Positions 17,424 to 26,763 of a stretch of 40,359 nucleotides of DNA are shown piece after piece; position 1 is the first letter of the stretch; every line of letters starts with the position of its first letter. This DNA is from Pedobacter schmidteae. Lineage in GTDB: Bacteria > Bacteroidota > Bacteroidia > Sphingobacteriales > Sphingobacteriaceae. Below the pieces are notes generated by a model that was given only the letters and a program-made list of their open reading frames with translations, made no database searches and had not been told where the DNA came from. The stretch spans positions 1 through 40,359 of the forward strand of contig CAMDKO010000016.1 in assembly GCA_945901155.1 (NCBI GenBank), in the 5' to 3' direction. The position numbers were made by a program, and so were the translations under genes.

Positions 17424-18449
17424 CTATTTATTAGTTATTAATTCTATTTCTAATGCATAATTTCTTGTCTCTCCCGGAGCCAGTTGAATTAATTCATTCT
17501 GACGCCTAGCCTGACTTTGTCCGATTGGTGAATTTGTTCCAGGCTCAAGTCCTACTACATATTCACCTTTTCCAAAATGCTGCCAGTTGGTTAAGCATGG
17601 TAATTGTTTTTTCTGAAATTTTAAGTTGACTCGTAATCCAAGTTTGGAATTTTCAAGTCCGCACGTACAAAATCCATCATCATCTGCTTGAGGATCAATG
17701 AAAGCAACTTCCTCTCCACTACCTTGATGATCATCGAGTGGAGGCAAACATTTCTTGAAATCATTTTCTTCGCGGAATATTTTATTTGGATTGCCATCTC
17801 GTGGCTTCCATGTGCCATTCCAAAGTATTTTTGTGCCTTCATCAATTAAAGGCCAGCCAAAATTACAATGATATAAAAGCATGTGTGCTGCATCTGTATT
17901 GCCTCTATTGATCACTTCATCATGAATACGGATCACTGATTTTCCAAGAGTTGCAGCAATGGTACGTCTCAGTTCCAGTCTGCTGCCAAGTGCCTGCGAC
18001 TGTCTGATAATTCCCGTTATACTCATATCCATTTTCCCTAATATGGGATCTGGCTGTATGATCGACTCAATTTCGGCAGGAATATTGCTAATCTCACCAT
18101 GAATACCACGTTCACCAAATTCATCGCTTTCTGGCCCGCCAACATGACTTAATCCGCAAGTAACTAGCAATCCACCTCCAAAAGTTTTAAGCCAGCTTGT
18201 GCTTTTATCAGACATAGGCTGAGCAGAAGTAATTCCTGAATGGCTCAACCAGGCCAGGCTATGCTCATTATAAAAGGTATCGGCAATATCCATAGCACGA
18301 TCAATCACCACTTTAAAGCGTAATCCGGTTCCGGTATTGATCCATGCAATGCGGGTACCACGACCTGCACCATTATCTAATACCGAGGTTTCAATACCAC
18401 CCAACTGGGCGTTATTAGATAGTTTATTATGCCATGCTTGATGTATCAA
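17424..18449 (-). CDS. DUF4432 aldose-1-epimerase-family protein
   Basis: This 341-residue protein belongs to the galactose-mutarotase-like supersandwich fold in its DUF4432 branch. It shows the family pattern RGTRIAWINTGTGLRFKVVIDRA early on, GGGLLVTCGLSHVGGP near residue 93, the central HMLLYHCNFGWPLID with the probable catalytic histidine, and VGLEPGTNSP near the C-terminus holding the expected glutamate. No signal peptide, so cytosolic. No in-frame ATG is available near the N-terminus; the start is TTG at 18449, preceded by AGGAG about 9 nt upstream, a Shine-Dalgarno match uncommon in this phylum. It would interconvert anomers or bind a sugar released by the pathway. It lies 18 bp downstream of a propeller-cytochrome gene. 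The precise sugar is unknown. Confidence 0.88.
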   Translation of the reverse strand: MIHQAWHNKLSNNAQLGGIETSVLDNGAGRGTRIAWINTGTGLRFKVVIDRAMDIADTFYNEHSLAWLSHSGITSAQPMSDKSTSWLKTFGGGLLVTCGLSHVGGPESDEFGERGIHGEISNIPAEIESIIQPDPILGKMDMSITGIIRQSQALGSRLELRRTIAATLGKSVIRIHDEVINRGNTDAAHMLLYHCNFGWPLIDEGTKILWNGTWKPRDGNPNKIFREENDFKKCLPPLDDHQGSGEEVAFIDPQADDDGFCTCGLENSKLGLRVNLKFQKKQLPCLTNWQHFGKGEYVVGLEPGTNSPIGQSQARRQNELIQLAPGETRNYALEIELITNK

Positions 18450-18467
18450 ACTAAGTTCTCCTGATAA

Positions 18468-21173
18468 TTATTTAATATTCTTTGGCTTATAGATTGCATG
18501 ATCTTTAGTTGATCCTGACATCAAATAGGCCATCAAATCTTTCAGTTCTTCCTTATTCAAGCCATTGATCATGCCAGAATACATGGAAGATACATCCGAA
18601 ATTCGTGTTCTTACCACATTTACCTTAAGCACCTCGCGCAAGGTTTGTGGAGCAAATGGATTCTGAGAAATATAATATTTTTCTGAGTCTTCATTTTTAA
18701 GTCTACCTATGGCTACACTTCCATCTTTCTGATAGAAAGCGGTGTATGCATATTGATCAGATATTACTTTATTAGGTTCAAGAATCGACTCTAAAATATC
18801 TCTAGCAGAAAAACGTGTTCCCAACTGAGTAAGTGAAGGGCCAACAGCACCACCTTCGCCTTTCATATTATGGCATGAAATACATTGGGTTGCGCTAAAC
18901 AACATTTTTCCTTGCTCGAAGTTTCTGTCTGTGGAGTCGTTCTGTACAAATTTTAAGGCTTCCTCTATTTTCCATGCTCTTCCAGGACCTTTAGGGCTTC
19001 CGGCGCTGGCTAGTTTCATGCCATTAGTAGTCAGTAATTCATTGCCCGAAATTTTATTATAGTATTCAAATTGCTTTTGAGGCAGATTAGCTAAAGCCAT
19101 TTTACGCGCTTTATCGATAAAGCCAATAAAACTATTTCCCCCTTTATATCCAAATGCGGTATAATACCATTTAAAATATTTCCCCCTTAATTCGGTTGTC
19201 CAGCCATTTTTTGCTTCACTTAATGCGGTTATGTAATAGATCTGTTGTGCTGGCGGTGTTTTAGCTAACATACCTGCAATATCAAGTCCGTATTGAGGAT
19301 TACGTAGAATTAAGTCTGAAGATTGCATGAAAGTTTTTTGGTCATCAACATCTAGTACAACTCCTTCAAGCAATGCAAGTGTTTTTTGAACAACTAAAGG
19401 GTCATCTAATGCTACCAAAACCTTACTGAAGGAGCGATTCAATTCATTGCTTTTTGCAGGATAAAATTGATTCAAATAACTACTTAATTTAGTTTTTTCA
19501 GCATCATGGGGTTTACCCATTCTTGAAATTAGTAACTCATAAGCTCTTAAAACATCTATTTTTTGAGATTCTGGCAATCCATTGAAGTTTATATACATCA
19601 ATGCATTGATCATTCTAACTTGTAAACCTCTGTTAGCAGTTCTGGCCAAAGCAATCATGGCTTGAGTACGTATTTGTGGGTCTTTTTCTAGGAATGCTTT
19701 TTCCTGCCATTGGCTAATAGGTTGGTGCTCCATGGCAATGCGGGCAGCATAGCGAATATAGCGATCAGTATTTTTTAGGTTTGGCCAGGCAAGAGCGATT
19801 GCTTTTGCATTGGGTGCTCCATGGAAGGTTTCTAATTGTCTTCTTAAATTTCTGGCCTGTAAAATATCTGCTGAGGGTTTTGAAACTATTGGATCATTAG
19901 GCAATTTGTTATCGCCATAATATACACGATACAGGTCTGAATCAAGTTTTCGGCCACCAGTTAAAAAATACATCGCTCCATCTGGTCCGATGATACCATC
20001 GGTTAAAGGGAGTGGTGCACCTGAAATAAATTCTTCGGCCGTTGCCTTATAAGAAGATCCACTAGGATTAAGTTGAACGGCATAAATTATACCAAAACTC
20101 CAGTCGAAAGCAAACAAGCCTTTACGATATTTTTCTGGGAAACGTGCATTATTACCACTAAAAAGACTGGTAGGAGAGCCTTGTCCGATGTTTAATATAG
20201 CAGGTAAATTATCGGGATAAGCTGGCGACCATTTGCTATTTCCTGTGCGCCATCCAAACTCGCTTCCGCTTGTAGAATGACTAATTCGTGTAGGCCTGTA
20301 CCATGGCATACCAAAATCCCATTCCATGTCAGCGTCATACACAAACATATCGCCAACTTCATTAAAGGCAAGATCGAATGCATTTCTGTAGCCGGCACTA
20401 ATTAATTCCCAGTTTGTTCCTTCAGGATTAATTTTTACGACGAAACCTCCAGGTGCATAACGATCATTTGCATGTCCGTTTGGATCTTTTATTAATGGGA
20501 ATAAATTATCTTCCTGCCAAGTTTCGGGTAGGCGATAGGCTTCCATCTTTGGAACATCTACATGATTTCCAGCAATCAGGTGAATAGATTTCTTATCAGG
20601 AGAAATTACCATACTGTGCGGTCCATGCTCACCACCGGGTGTAACCAGATCCTTTAGTAAGGATATTTTATCGTATTGATCATCATTATTGGTGTCCTGA
20701 AGGCGATAAAGGCCACTTCCTTTGGCCATTGAGGTATCGCTTTTATGGTTCACCATTACGTAAAGACTGTTAAATGCATATAATAAGCCTTGAGCATATC
20801 CCATTTTTATTTTTACTGAAGAGGTATCGCCGGCAATTTTTAGCTCTAATTTTTCAACGATTACTTTTGATTTAACAGCATCCGTTCCAATTGGTGGAAT
20901 TGTTAATCGGTATAAATATCCATATTGATCACAAGCAATCATTCTTCCCTTATTATCGAAGGTCATGGCAACCCATGAGCCATTTTTGCTCTCAGAAGGA
21001 CTATAAAGGTGTTCTGCATTAAAATTTGGCTGCAGCTTAAGCTTTTCAACTTTTGGATCTAATTCTCTGATCCGTTCCCTGGTAGTTTCCTTAACATTGT
21101 CAATAAAAGAGATCCCCAAAAAAAAGACGATCACCAGCAATCCTGCCAATTTTAAATACGTGTTCCGATTCAT
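18468..21173 (-). CDS. Beta-propeller / HEAT / cytochrome c protein (PVC-type haem protein)
   Basis: This 901-residue protein has an N-terminal hydrophobic segment (residues 9-24, KLAGLLVIVFFLGISF) serving as signal or anchor. A glucose/sorbosone-dehydrogenase-like propeller covers about 50-420, with GSWVAMTFDNKGRMIACDQ, GGEHGPHSMVISPD and YRNAFDLAFNEVGDMFVYDADMEW-type blades. HEAT-like helices follow (430-700). The haem-binding C-terminal domain has CISCH at 764-768, then GPSLTQLGTRFSARDILESI and a beta tail with KDGSVAIGRL. Compared with its two paralogues in the island it has no lipobox and no SGNH domain. It is probably periplasmic and membrane-tethered and takes electrons from sugar oxidation or binds the sugar. 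The gene starts 73 bp after the FG-GAP gene, so cotranscription is likely. Activity unproven. Confidence 0.92.
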   Translation of the reverse strand: MNRNTYLKLAGLLVIVFFLGISFIDNVKETTRERIRELDPKVEKLKLQPNFNAEHLYSPSESKNGSWVAMTFDNKGRMIACDQYGYLYRLTIPPIGTDAVKSKVIVEKLELKIAGDTSSVKIKMGYAQGLLYAFNSLYVMVNHKSDTSMAKGSGLYRLQDTNNDDQYDKISLLKDLVTPGGEHGPHSMVISPDKKSIHLIAGNHVDVPKMEAYRLPETWQEDNLFPLIKDPNGHANDRYAPGGFVVKINPEGTNWELISAGYRNAFDLAFNEVGDMFVYDADMEWDFGMPWYRPTRISHSTSGSEFGWRTGNSKWSPAYPDNLPAILNIGQGSPTSLFSGNNARFPEKYRKGLFAFDWSFGIIYAVQLNPSGSSYKATAEEFISGAPLPLTDGIIGPDGAMYFLTGGRKLDSDLYRVYYGDNKLPNDPIVSKPSADILQARNLRRQLETFHGAPNAKAIALAWPNLKNTDRYIRYAARIAMEHQPISQWQEKAFLEKDPQIRTQAMIALARTANRGLQVRMINALMYINFNGLPESQKIDVLRAYELLISRMGKPHDAEKTKLSSYLNQFYPAKSNELNRSFSKVLVALDDPLVVQKTLALLEGVVLDVDDQKTFMQSSDLILRNPQYGLDIAGMLAKTPPAQQIYYITALSEAKNGWTTELRGKYFKWYYTAFGYKGGNSFIGFIDKARKMALANLPQKQFEYYNKISGNELLTTNGMKLASAGSPKGPGRAWKIEEALKFVQNDSTDRNFEQGKMLFSATQCISCHNMKGEGGAVGPSLTQLGTRFSARDILESILEPNKVISDQYAYTAFYQKDGSVAIGRLKNEDSEKYYISQNPFAPQTLREVLKVNVVRTRISDVSSMYSGMINGLNKEELKDLMAYLMSGSTKDHAIYKPKNIK

Positions 21174-21246
21174 AATTTTGTCTACTATTATTTTAAAGTA
21201 TTTTAAATATAAAATTGATTTTTGAGATAGCGTTCAAATTAGTTGA

Positions 21247-22401
21247 TTATGGTTTCTCGTTAAAAAATATATATAAGCCATCCTTGCCTGCAACCACAAT
21301 ATCTTTTCTGCCAGTTTTATGCATATCAGCAATGGCGAAATAAATTCCTGTGCCCTTGCCTTCACCAAATGGGCCGTAACTAATCACGTTTTTTGTAAAT
21401 GATTCACCATTCCATTTAAAAAAATAAAGACCTGGAGATTCATTATCGCCCGCATCTTTACCATTGTGTGCACGATAACGTTTGCCGGTAATCAGCTCCA
21501 TTTGTCCGTCATTATCAATATCTGCCCATTCCATTGTATGAAACTGTGAATGGTATGGATCAATTGGGTGCTTGATAAATTTAAGCGATTTTCCATCTTT
21601 TTTCTGTTCATACCAATAAAGTCCATAGGAATGACCATGACCTGCAATTAAATCATTTAATCCATCCTGGTTTATATCTGCAACGATAATTGGAATAGAG
21701 GCATCCATTAAATTAAAGTCGGGGTGGAAGGTCCATGCTTTATTTTCCCGATTGTCAGGAGCCTCAAACCAGCCCTCAGTAACAATGAAATCACCCCTTC
21801 CATCACCATTGATATCGCCAAAACCTAAGCCGTGGCCATGCTTTTCAGCAACTTGCGTTTTTGTAAACTGACCTAATGCTTTTTTGTTTTTATCCCGTTT
21901 TAAGGTGTAATAAACCAAGGGGCTTCCTGGAGTATTGGGCACAATTTCATCAAATCCGTCTCCATCTACATCCCAAGCCCGAGTAGTTTCTATATTGCCT
22001 GTTAGTGCAATATCCACTTGTGCCCATTCCTGGTCATTGCCCGGATTTTTTCTCCATCGAAGCGTTTTGCTAAACCACCCACCGGTTATAAAATCTATTT
22101 TTCCATCGCCATCAACATCAAGAGGTATAGTCGAAAAATCATCGTAATATTCACCTACCCTTTCTATCTTCCCAATGAAATGACGATTTAAAAATGATGG
22201 CCCCTCATACCAATAGCTTCCTGACACAATATCCATATTTTGATCTCCATTCACATCAAAAACACCAACAGATTCTGCACTTTCTGATGCAATCAATTGC
22301 TTTTTGAATTTGAGTTCAGAAACAGATTGAAAAGAAAGTAATGGCAGAATTCCTAAACCAATAAAAACTTTTGTAAAATGAAATATCCCTCCTGAAGCCA
22401 T
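21247..22401 (-). CDS. Secreted FG-GAP/VCBS-repeat beta-propeller protein
   Basis: This 384-residue exported protein starts at the ATG at 22401 (MASGG); a TTG one codon earlier is unlikely. Residues 7-24 form a signal peptide (FTKVFIGLGILPLLSF). The rest is a seven-bladed integrin-like propeller. Calcium-binding DxDxDG loops recur at regular spacing: DVNGDQN, DVDGDGKID, DVDGDGFDE, DINGDGRGD, DINQDGLND, DIDNDGQME, and a degenerate DMHKTGRKD blade. Such propellers bind partner proteins or carbohydrates and have no catalytic residues I can see. It is the first gene after a 290-nt gap and may start a second transcript of the island. A scaffold or glycan-binding role in the periplasm is an inference. 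Confidence 0.88.
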   Translation of the reverse strand: MASGGIFHFTKVFIGLGILPLLSFQSVSELKFKKQLIASESAESVGVFDVNGDQNMDIVSGSYWYEGPSFLNRHFIGKIERVGEYYDDFSTIPLDVDGDGKIDFITGGWFSKTLRWRKNPGNDQEWAQVDIALTGNIETTRAWDVDGDGFDEIVPNTPGSPLVYYTLKRDKNKKALGQFTKTQVAEKHGHGLGFGDINGDGRGDFIVTEGWFEAPDNRENKAWTFHPDFNLMDASIPIIVADINQDGLNDLIAGHGHSYGLYWYEQKKDGKSLKFIKHPIDPYHSQFHTMEWADIDNDGQMELITGKRYRAHNGKDAGDNESPGLYFFKWNGESFTKNVISYGPFGEGKGTGIYFAIADMHKTGRKDIVVAGKDGLYIFFNEKP

Positions 22402-22691
22402 CAAAACTGAAATTATTTGTATTTATTGAATTATTTAATCGTGTTTTGTAAATGTCGTTTTTTGAATATCGGGTTTGATTGCCAAACATTCACGGGTAAA
22501 ATGTATTGAATTTCCGGTATTTGTATTTTATATAAATAAATATAGAATAAATTGGGAAAACAATATCAGGTGATTGATACCAAATGCAAAATATAGATTA
22601 AATTTTAACTGTCTGTCCTGACCTGTCAGGCTTTTAAAAAATCAGTAAGTTAAAAATGGTATGTCTTGCTACTATCCTCTAGGCTTTTCAA
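22402..22691. other. Largest intergenic gap inside the island, with a palindrome
   Basis: These 290 nt separate the DUF1501 gene from the FG-GAP gene, both on the - strand. They contain a palindrome, CCTGAC-CT-GTCAGG (22617-22630), flanked by an A/T-rich segment. No reading frame of note is present. The gap is a natural place for transcription to stop and restart, but I see no clear terminator T-tract on the - strand and no full match to the Bacteroidota promoter consensus. Confidence 0.5.
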
Positions 22692-24116
22692 TTATCCGAA
22701 CAATCTCATTTCAGCTTTCCCTAATCCGTCGGGAGTGGTATAAAATGGTCGCTTTTCTACCACATAATGCGCATCTTCAGCAATACCCAAAGCATGATAG
22801 ATTGTTTGATGGATCTGTTCAATCATGATAGGCTTTTCAACGGTTTTGCACGGACGTTCATCTGCTGTTTTGCCATAAACGCTTCCTTTTTTAATTCCTC
22901 CGCCAAACATTAATATCGAACATCCATCAGTAAAGTGGCGGTGCATACCGTAGTTTTTGATGTCATGAATAATGTCGGGCTGGGCTACCTGCTCTTCAAC
23001 CTTAAGATCGGGCCGGCCTTCAACCATCATATCTCTACTGAATTCACTAGCTAAAATGATCAATGTGCGATCCAGATGACCAGATTTTTCGAGATCCTTT
23101 ACCAATTGTGCAATTGGACCATCGATTTGTTTTTTCATGTCAATTAAGCGAGTATGCCCATTGTCATGTGTGTCCCAGCTTTTGAATGGCTCATATTCTG
23201 TGGTTACACTAATAAACCGGGCTCCTTGTTCTGTTAACCTGCGAGCCATCAAACAGCCTAATCCAAACTTGCCTGTATTGTAAATATCATAGCTTGCTTT
23301 GGGTTCTTTGCTGAGATCAAATGCGGCGGCCTCAGGCGATTTTAATAGCATGTAGGCCTGTTCCATTGACCGTCTTAATGATTCCTTTTGATAATCGCTA
23401 CCAAATTCTCCCATCGCACTGTTGCTCATCAAATCATTATATAGCTGGTTCCTTTTTTCAAACCTCATAGATGACATACCTAAGGGTGGTCTTACACTTT
23501 CAAGTCCGGCTGATGGATCAGGTATCAAGAAAGGACCGTATTCACTACCTAGAAAGCCTGCAGTATGGAAAGCTTTTAATTCTTCGCCTTCGCCCAAGGT
23601 AAACCGTTGACCTATATCAACAAAAGCTGGAATTACCGGATTCACAGATCCCAGCTCTTTTGCAATCCATGATCCTATATGTGGTGCAGATACTGACTGA
23701 GGTGGTTTATAGCAGGTATGCCAGTGGTATTGGTGTCGGGAGTGTAAAATATGTCCCATATCTCCGGCAACATACGAGCGGATCACGGTACCTTTATCCA
23801 ACATTGAACCAATAGATTCAAGTCCTTCTGAAAAGGAAACCCCATCCAGAATTGTAGGAACAGGCTTAAAAGTACTCAGTACATCATTTGCATTCATGCC
23901 CTTTGAAAAAGGAGTATATCTTTTTGGATCAAACGTATCGGTATGGGCCATTCCTCCAGCCATCCAAAGCAGGATGACCGTATCGGCTTTGGAATTTGTT
24001 CTCTTGCTATTACAAGATGACAATAAACTTGTTAGTGGAGCACCTGCCGCAAGTGCCGCAAGAGTAGCTGCACTGCTGTTTTTTATAAATTCCCGTCTGT
24101 TCCAATGATTATTCAT
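22692..24116 (-). CDS. Tat-exported DUF1501 protein
   Basis: This 474-residue protein has a twin-arginine signal (WNRREFIKNSS, RR at 7-8) and a hydrophobic stretch ending LLSSC with Cys35, so it may be a Tat-exported lipoprotein. DUF1501 proteins belong to the alkaline-phosphatase/sulfatase superfamily by fold. Seen here are WMAGGMAHTDTFDPK near residue 51, DMGHILHSRHQYHWHT and THDNGHTRL with candidate metal-binding His and Asp residues, the late block LIILASEFSRD, and the terminal GMHRHFTDG. Genes for DUF1501 and DUF1549/DUF1553 proteins are characteristically adjacent in Planctomycetes; here only 9 bp separate them. The biochemical role is not established; a hydrolase on sulfated or phosphorylated glycans has been suggested for relatives by fold only. 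Confidence 0.92.
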   Translation of the reverse strand: MNNHWNRREFIKNSSAATLAALAAGAPLTSLLSSCNSKRTNSKADTVILLWMAGGMAHTDTFDPKRYTPFSKGMNANDVLSTFKPVPTILDGVSFSEGLESIGSMLDKGTVIRSYVAGDMGHILHSRHQYHWHTCYKPPQSVSAPHIGSWIAKELGSVNPVIPAFVDIGQRFTLGEGEELKAFHTAGFLGSEYGPFLIPDPSAGLESVRPPLGMSSMRFEKRNQLYNDLMSNSAMGEFGSDYQKESLRRSMEQAYMLLKSPEAAAFDLSKEPKASYDIYNTGKFGLGCLMARRLTEQGARFISVTTEYEPFKSWDTHDNGHTRLIDMKKQIDGPIAQLVKDLEKSGHLDRTLIILASEFSRDMMVEGRPDLKVEEQVAQPDIIHDIKNYGMHRHFTDGCSILMFGGGIKKGSVYGKTADERPCKTVEKPIMIEQIHQTIYHALGIAEDAHYVVEKRPFYTTPDGLGKAEMRLFG

Positions 24117-24125
24117 GCCTAATAA

Positions 24126-26636
24126 TTAATAAATGATTTGAAATTCAGGGAGTAGCATAATAGCCCAAAAAAGATCTTGTATAGAATCAGTTGCGGGCTT
24201 ATCCCCTAATATTTTTTTTGCAAGCTTGAGTTCATCATCTTTCACTTCTCGTCCTAATGCTTGTTTGTAAACCTCTTTAATGATCAAATCGCCGCTCTTA
24301 TACTTTAATTTCCAGTTTTCTGCACCTTTCTTGAGCATTGAGTTGAATCTTTCGCCATTGGTGAGTTCAAGGGCCTGTAATAGATTTGCCTGCGACTCTC
24401 TGCTTGTAGAAACTGTTTCTCTATTTGGCCTGCCCAGAGCCGTCAAAAATGGATTATTTACAACTAGAGAGGCACGGTTGAATAGCAGACTAGATTGATT
24501 AATGGAAGGAGTAAATATCGGTTTGTATCGAATCATTGAATCTGGAAAAAGTGTACCAAAAAGTGCTGATCCGGCATCAGCAAACTGTTCTGCTGACATT
24601 CTTTTTCTTAATCTTCCGGTGAATTTGTATTCTTTGGCTATTATTTCATTTGGGTCTTTAAATCCTGCGGATGGTAGTTGGTAGGTGTTGGAGGTAGTGA
24701 TCATAAAGATCAATTCTTTAATATCCGACTTATTTTGCTGGAAATTAAAGGCCATCCAATCCAGCATATCTTGGCTCCAGGGCTCATTGTCCATCATATC
24801 TACTGGTTCAATAAAACCACGCCCCATAATTTGAGCCCACATTCTATTGACTAGCGTACGATATAATCGGCCATTTTGCGGTTTTACCATATTATCTGCC
24901 AACTGTGCCCGTTTAACCGATACTTTTGCTTTATTGTTAATGCTGCCCAGTTCCTTCCAGAGCATTCTGGCATCAGTATATTTGCCGGTGGGCTTATCGC
25001 AACGGTTTATTTCTAGCGTAGTATCAGCAAAAATATTGGCAAAAGCATAAGCATCTTCTAGCTTCCAGTCGCTTATAAAACTATTATGGCAGGATGCACA
25101 TTTTAAATTCAGCCCTAAAAAAACTTGTGATACGTTTTGTGCAGCCTGCATTTCAGTTCTTTGACTGGCATTTACAACGCCACGCCATTTAATACCTTCA
25201 ACAAATCCTTTAGAACGATCATCTTTAGGGCTAACCAATTCTTTTACAAATTGATCATAAGGCATATTTGATTGGATTGATTGATACAACCAATCGGTAA
25301 TGGCATAACGCCCATTTGTAATATAACCAGTACCGGTATAATCATTTCTCAGCGCATCATTCCAGAAGGTGAGCCAGTTGATTGCATAGTCATCTTTTCG
25401 ATCTAATAATTTTCTACTCCAGACCGCTCTTTTATCTGGCCTATTATCCTTACTAAATGCTTTTATATCTTCCTGACTTGGTAGTAAACCAATGATATCC
25501 AGAAATATTCTCCTCAAATAGGTTCTGTCATCAACCAGTTCAGGCCATTCAATTTTATTTTTTACAAAATACTGATTGGTCCAGCGATCTACCGGATTGG
25601 TATGGATACCCTGTGCGGGAGGAAGCGCCGGATTTCTGGGAGCAAGAGCAGCATTATTAAAAACTTCATTCTTATCTGGTCCGTCGGGCCATGGTGCACC
25701 TTTCTCGATCCAGTAATTGATTACAGCAATATCATTCTCACTAAGCTTCTTACCCTTAGAAGGCATTACCTCCTTGTGGCTAGAAGGCAGATTTATACGT
25801 CTGAATAGTTCACTTTCTGCCGCATTACCCGGAATAATGACCGGGCCGTTTTCGCCCCCCTTAAAAGCCATATTCTTGCGATCTAATCTTAGCTCACCTT
25901 TAATCTTTTCATCACCATGACATTTATAACAGTTATGGGCAAATATTGCTCTGACTTTTAAATTGAGTTCTGTTTCCTGCTTTAGGGTCAGTTTAACAGT
26001 ATCCATTTTGAAAGCTGCCAGATCAAAATTTGCAGTATTCGCATCCTCAAATTCTTCATTCCAGGGTAGGGTACTAGTCAGGTAATCATCGCCATGGGTT
26101 AATGAAGCTCCAAAATGCCCAGCGGCTAGTACTCCAAATGCGGTGATAAATAAGAAAATTCGATATGTTTTTATAAGTGAATACTGATTTTTTACTAGTA
26201 TTCTGTTCTGAATCTGCCAGACAATTATTCCTAAAAATGCTGCAACAATACCCAGCCATTGATGAATGCTTAAATTTGCGCTATAATCCCCATTTGTGGA
26301 GAGAAAATATCCTAGGAATGTAGAAACTAGTGCAGAAACCGTTCCTGCAATTACAAGTATTTGAATGCCAGGACGTAATGAGGAACTAAATTTTTTCAGG
26401 GTAAATAGCTCCATAAAAGCAGCAAAAAGGAGTAGTCCAACTGGGAAGTGAACCGCCATTGGATGAAGTCTTCCTAGAAATTGCCATAGCCAGAAATTTT
26501 CGATAGGTAGAGCAAGCAACGATGTTGATGGAGTAAATTCAGTATAAATAAACTTTAACAGAAGAATTGCCAGAAGGGTAATGCAAAGAATTATTGCCTT
26601 ATTTCCTGTAAAAGCTTTTTTAAGAATTTGTTTCAT
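24126..26636 (-). CDS. DUF2231 membrane domain / PSCyt1 / DUF1549 / DUF1553 cytochrome protein
   Basis: This 836-residue membrane protein has a cytoplasmic start and four or five transmembrane helices in residues 14-180. They include the DUF2231-type motif LGRLHPMAVHFPVGLLLFA (His58 and His63). A planctomycete-type cytochrome c (PSCyt1) follows, with CYKCH at 236-240 and EVMPSKGKKL (possible Met291 ligand). DUF1549 covers about 345-530 and contains a second haem motif, CASCH, at 513-517. DUF1553 covers about 590-835. The architecture is typical of PVC bacteria, where it is paired with DUF1501 as here. It is probably a membrane-bound electron-transfer or dehydrogenase component. Its gene lies 127 bp downstream of the ABC transporter genes. 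Substrate unknown. Confidence 0.92.
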   Translation of the reverse strand: MKQILKKAFTGNKAIILCITLLAILLLKFIYTEFTPSTSLLALPIENFWLWQFLGRLHPMAVHFPVGLLLFAAFMELFTLKKFSSSLRPGIQILVIAGTVSALVSTFLGYFLSTNGDYSANLSIHQWLGIVAAFLGIIVWQIQNRILVKNQYSLIKTYRIFLFITAFGVLAAGHFGASLTHGDDYLTSTLPWNEEFEDANTANFDLAAFKMDTVKLTLKQETELNLKVRAIFAHNCYKCHGDEKIKGELRLDRKNMAFKGGENGPVIIPGNAAESELFRRINLPSSHKEVMPSKGKKLSENDIAVINYWIEKGAPWPDGPDKNEVFNNAALAPRNPALPPAQGIHTNPVDRWTNQYFVKNKIEWPELVDDRTYLRRIFLDIIGLLPSQEDIKAFSKDNRPDKRAVWSRKLLDRKDDYAINWLTFWNDALRNDYTGTGYITNGRYAITDWLYQSIQSNMPYDQFVKELVSPKDDRSKGFVEGIKWRGVVNASQRTEMQAAQNVSQVFLGLNLKCASCHNSFISDWKLEDAYAFANIFADTTLEINRCDKPTGKYTDARMLWKELGSINNKAKVSVKRAQLADNMVKPQNGRLYRTLVNRMWAQIMGRGFIEPVDMMDNEPWSQDMLDWMAFNFQQNKSDIKELIFMITTSNTYQLPSAGFKDPNEIIAKEYKFTGRLRKRMSAEQFADAGSALFGTLFPDSMIRYKPIFTPSINQSSLLFNRASLVVNNPFLTALGRPNRETVSTSRESQANLLQALELTNGERFNSMLKKGAENWKLKYKSGDLIIKEVYKQALGREVKDDELKLAKKILGDKPATDSIQDLFWAIMLLPEFQIIY

Positions 26637-26714
26637 TGATTACCTCGAAATTTTAGTTTTACCTGGATCTAATTGATAGAACAAGTTACAATATAGGAAA
26701 TATGTTATTGCAAG

Positions 26715-26728
26715 CGTGTTGTACGTGT
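26715..26728. promoter_or_regulatory. Short direct repeat upstream of the cytochrome gene
   Basis: CGTGT at 26715-26719 is repeated at 26724-26728, separated by TGTA, about 80 nt upstream of the start codon at 26636. On the coding strand TATATTGT, a partial match to TAnnTTTG, lies between the repeat and the gene. A regulator site is possible but weakly supported. Confidence 0.2.
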
Positions 26729-26763
26729 AAAGTAAAAATCAATTTTCTAGAATGAGTGATTAT

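Noticed and set aside
22617-22630. Palindrome CCTGAC-CT-GTCAGG as a terminator of the DUF1501 transcript
   Set aside because: A two-base loop is too tight for an RNA hairpin as written and there is no T-tract on the - strand, so it is recorded only as a palindrome in the gap.
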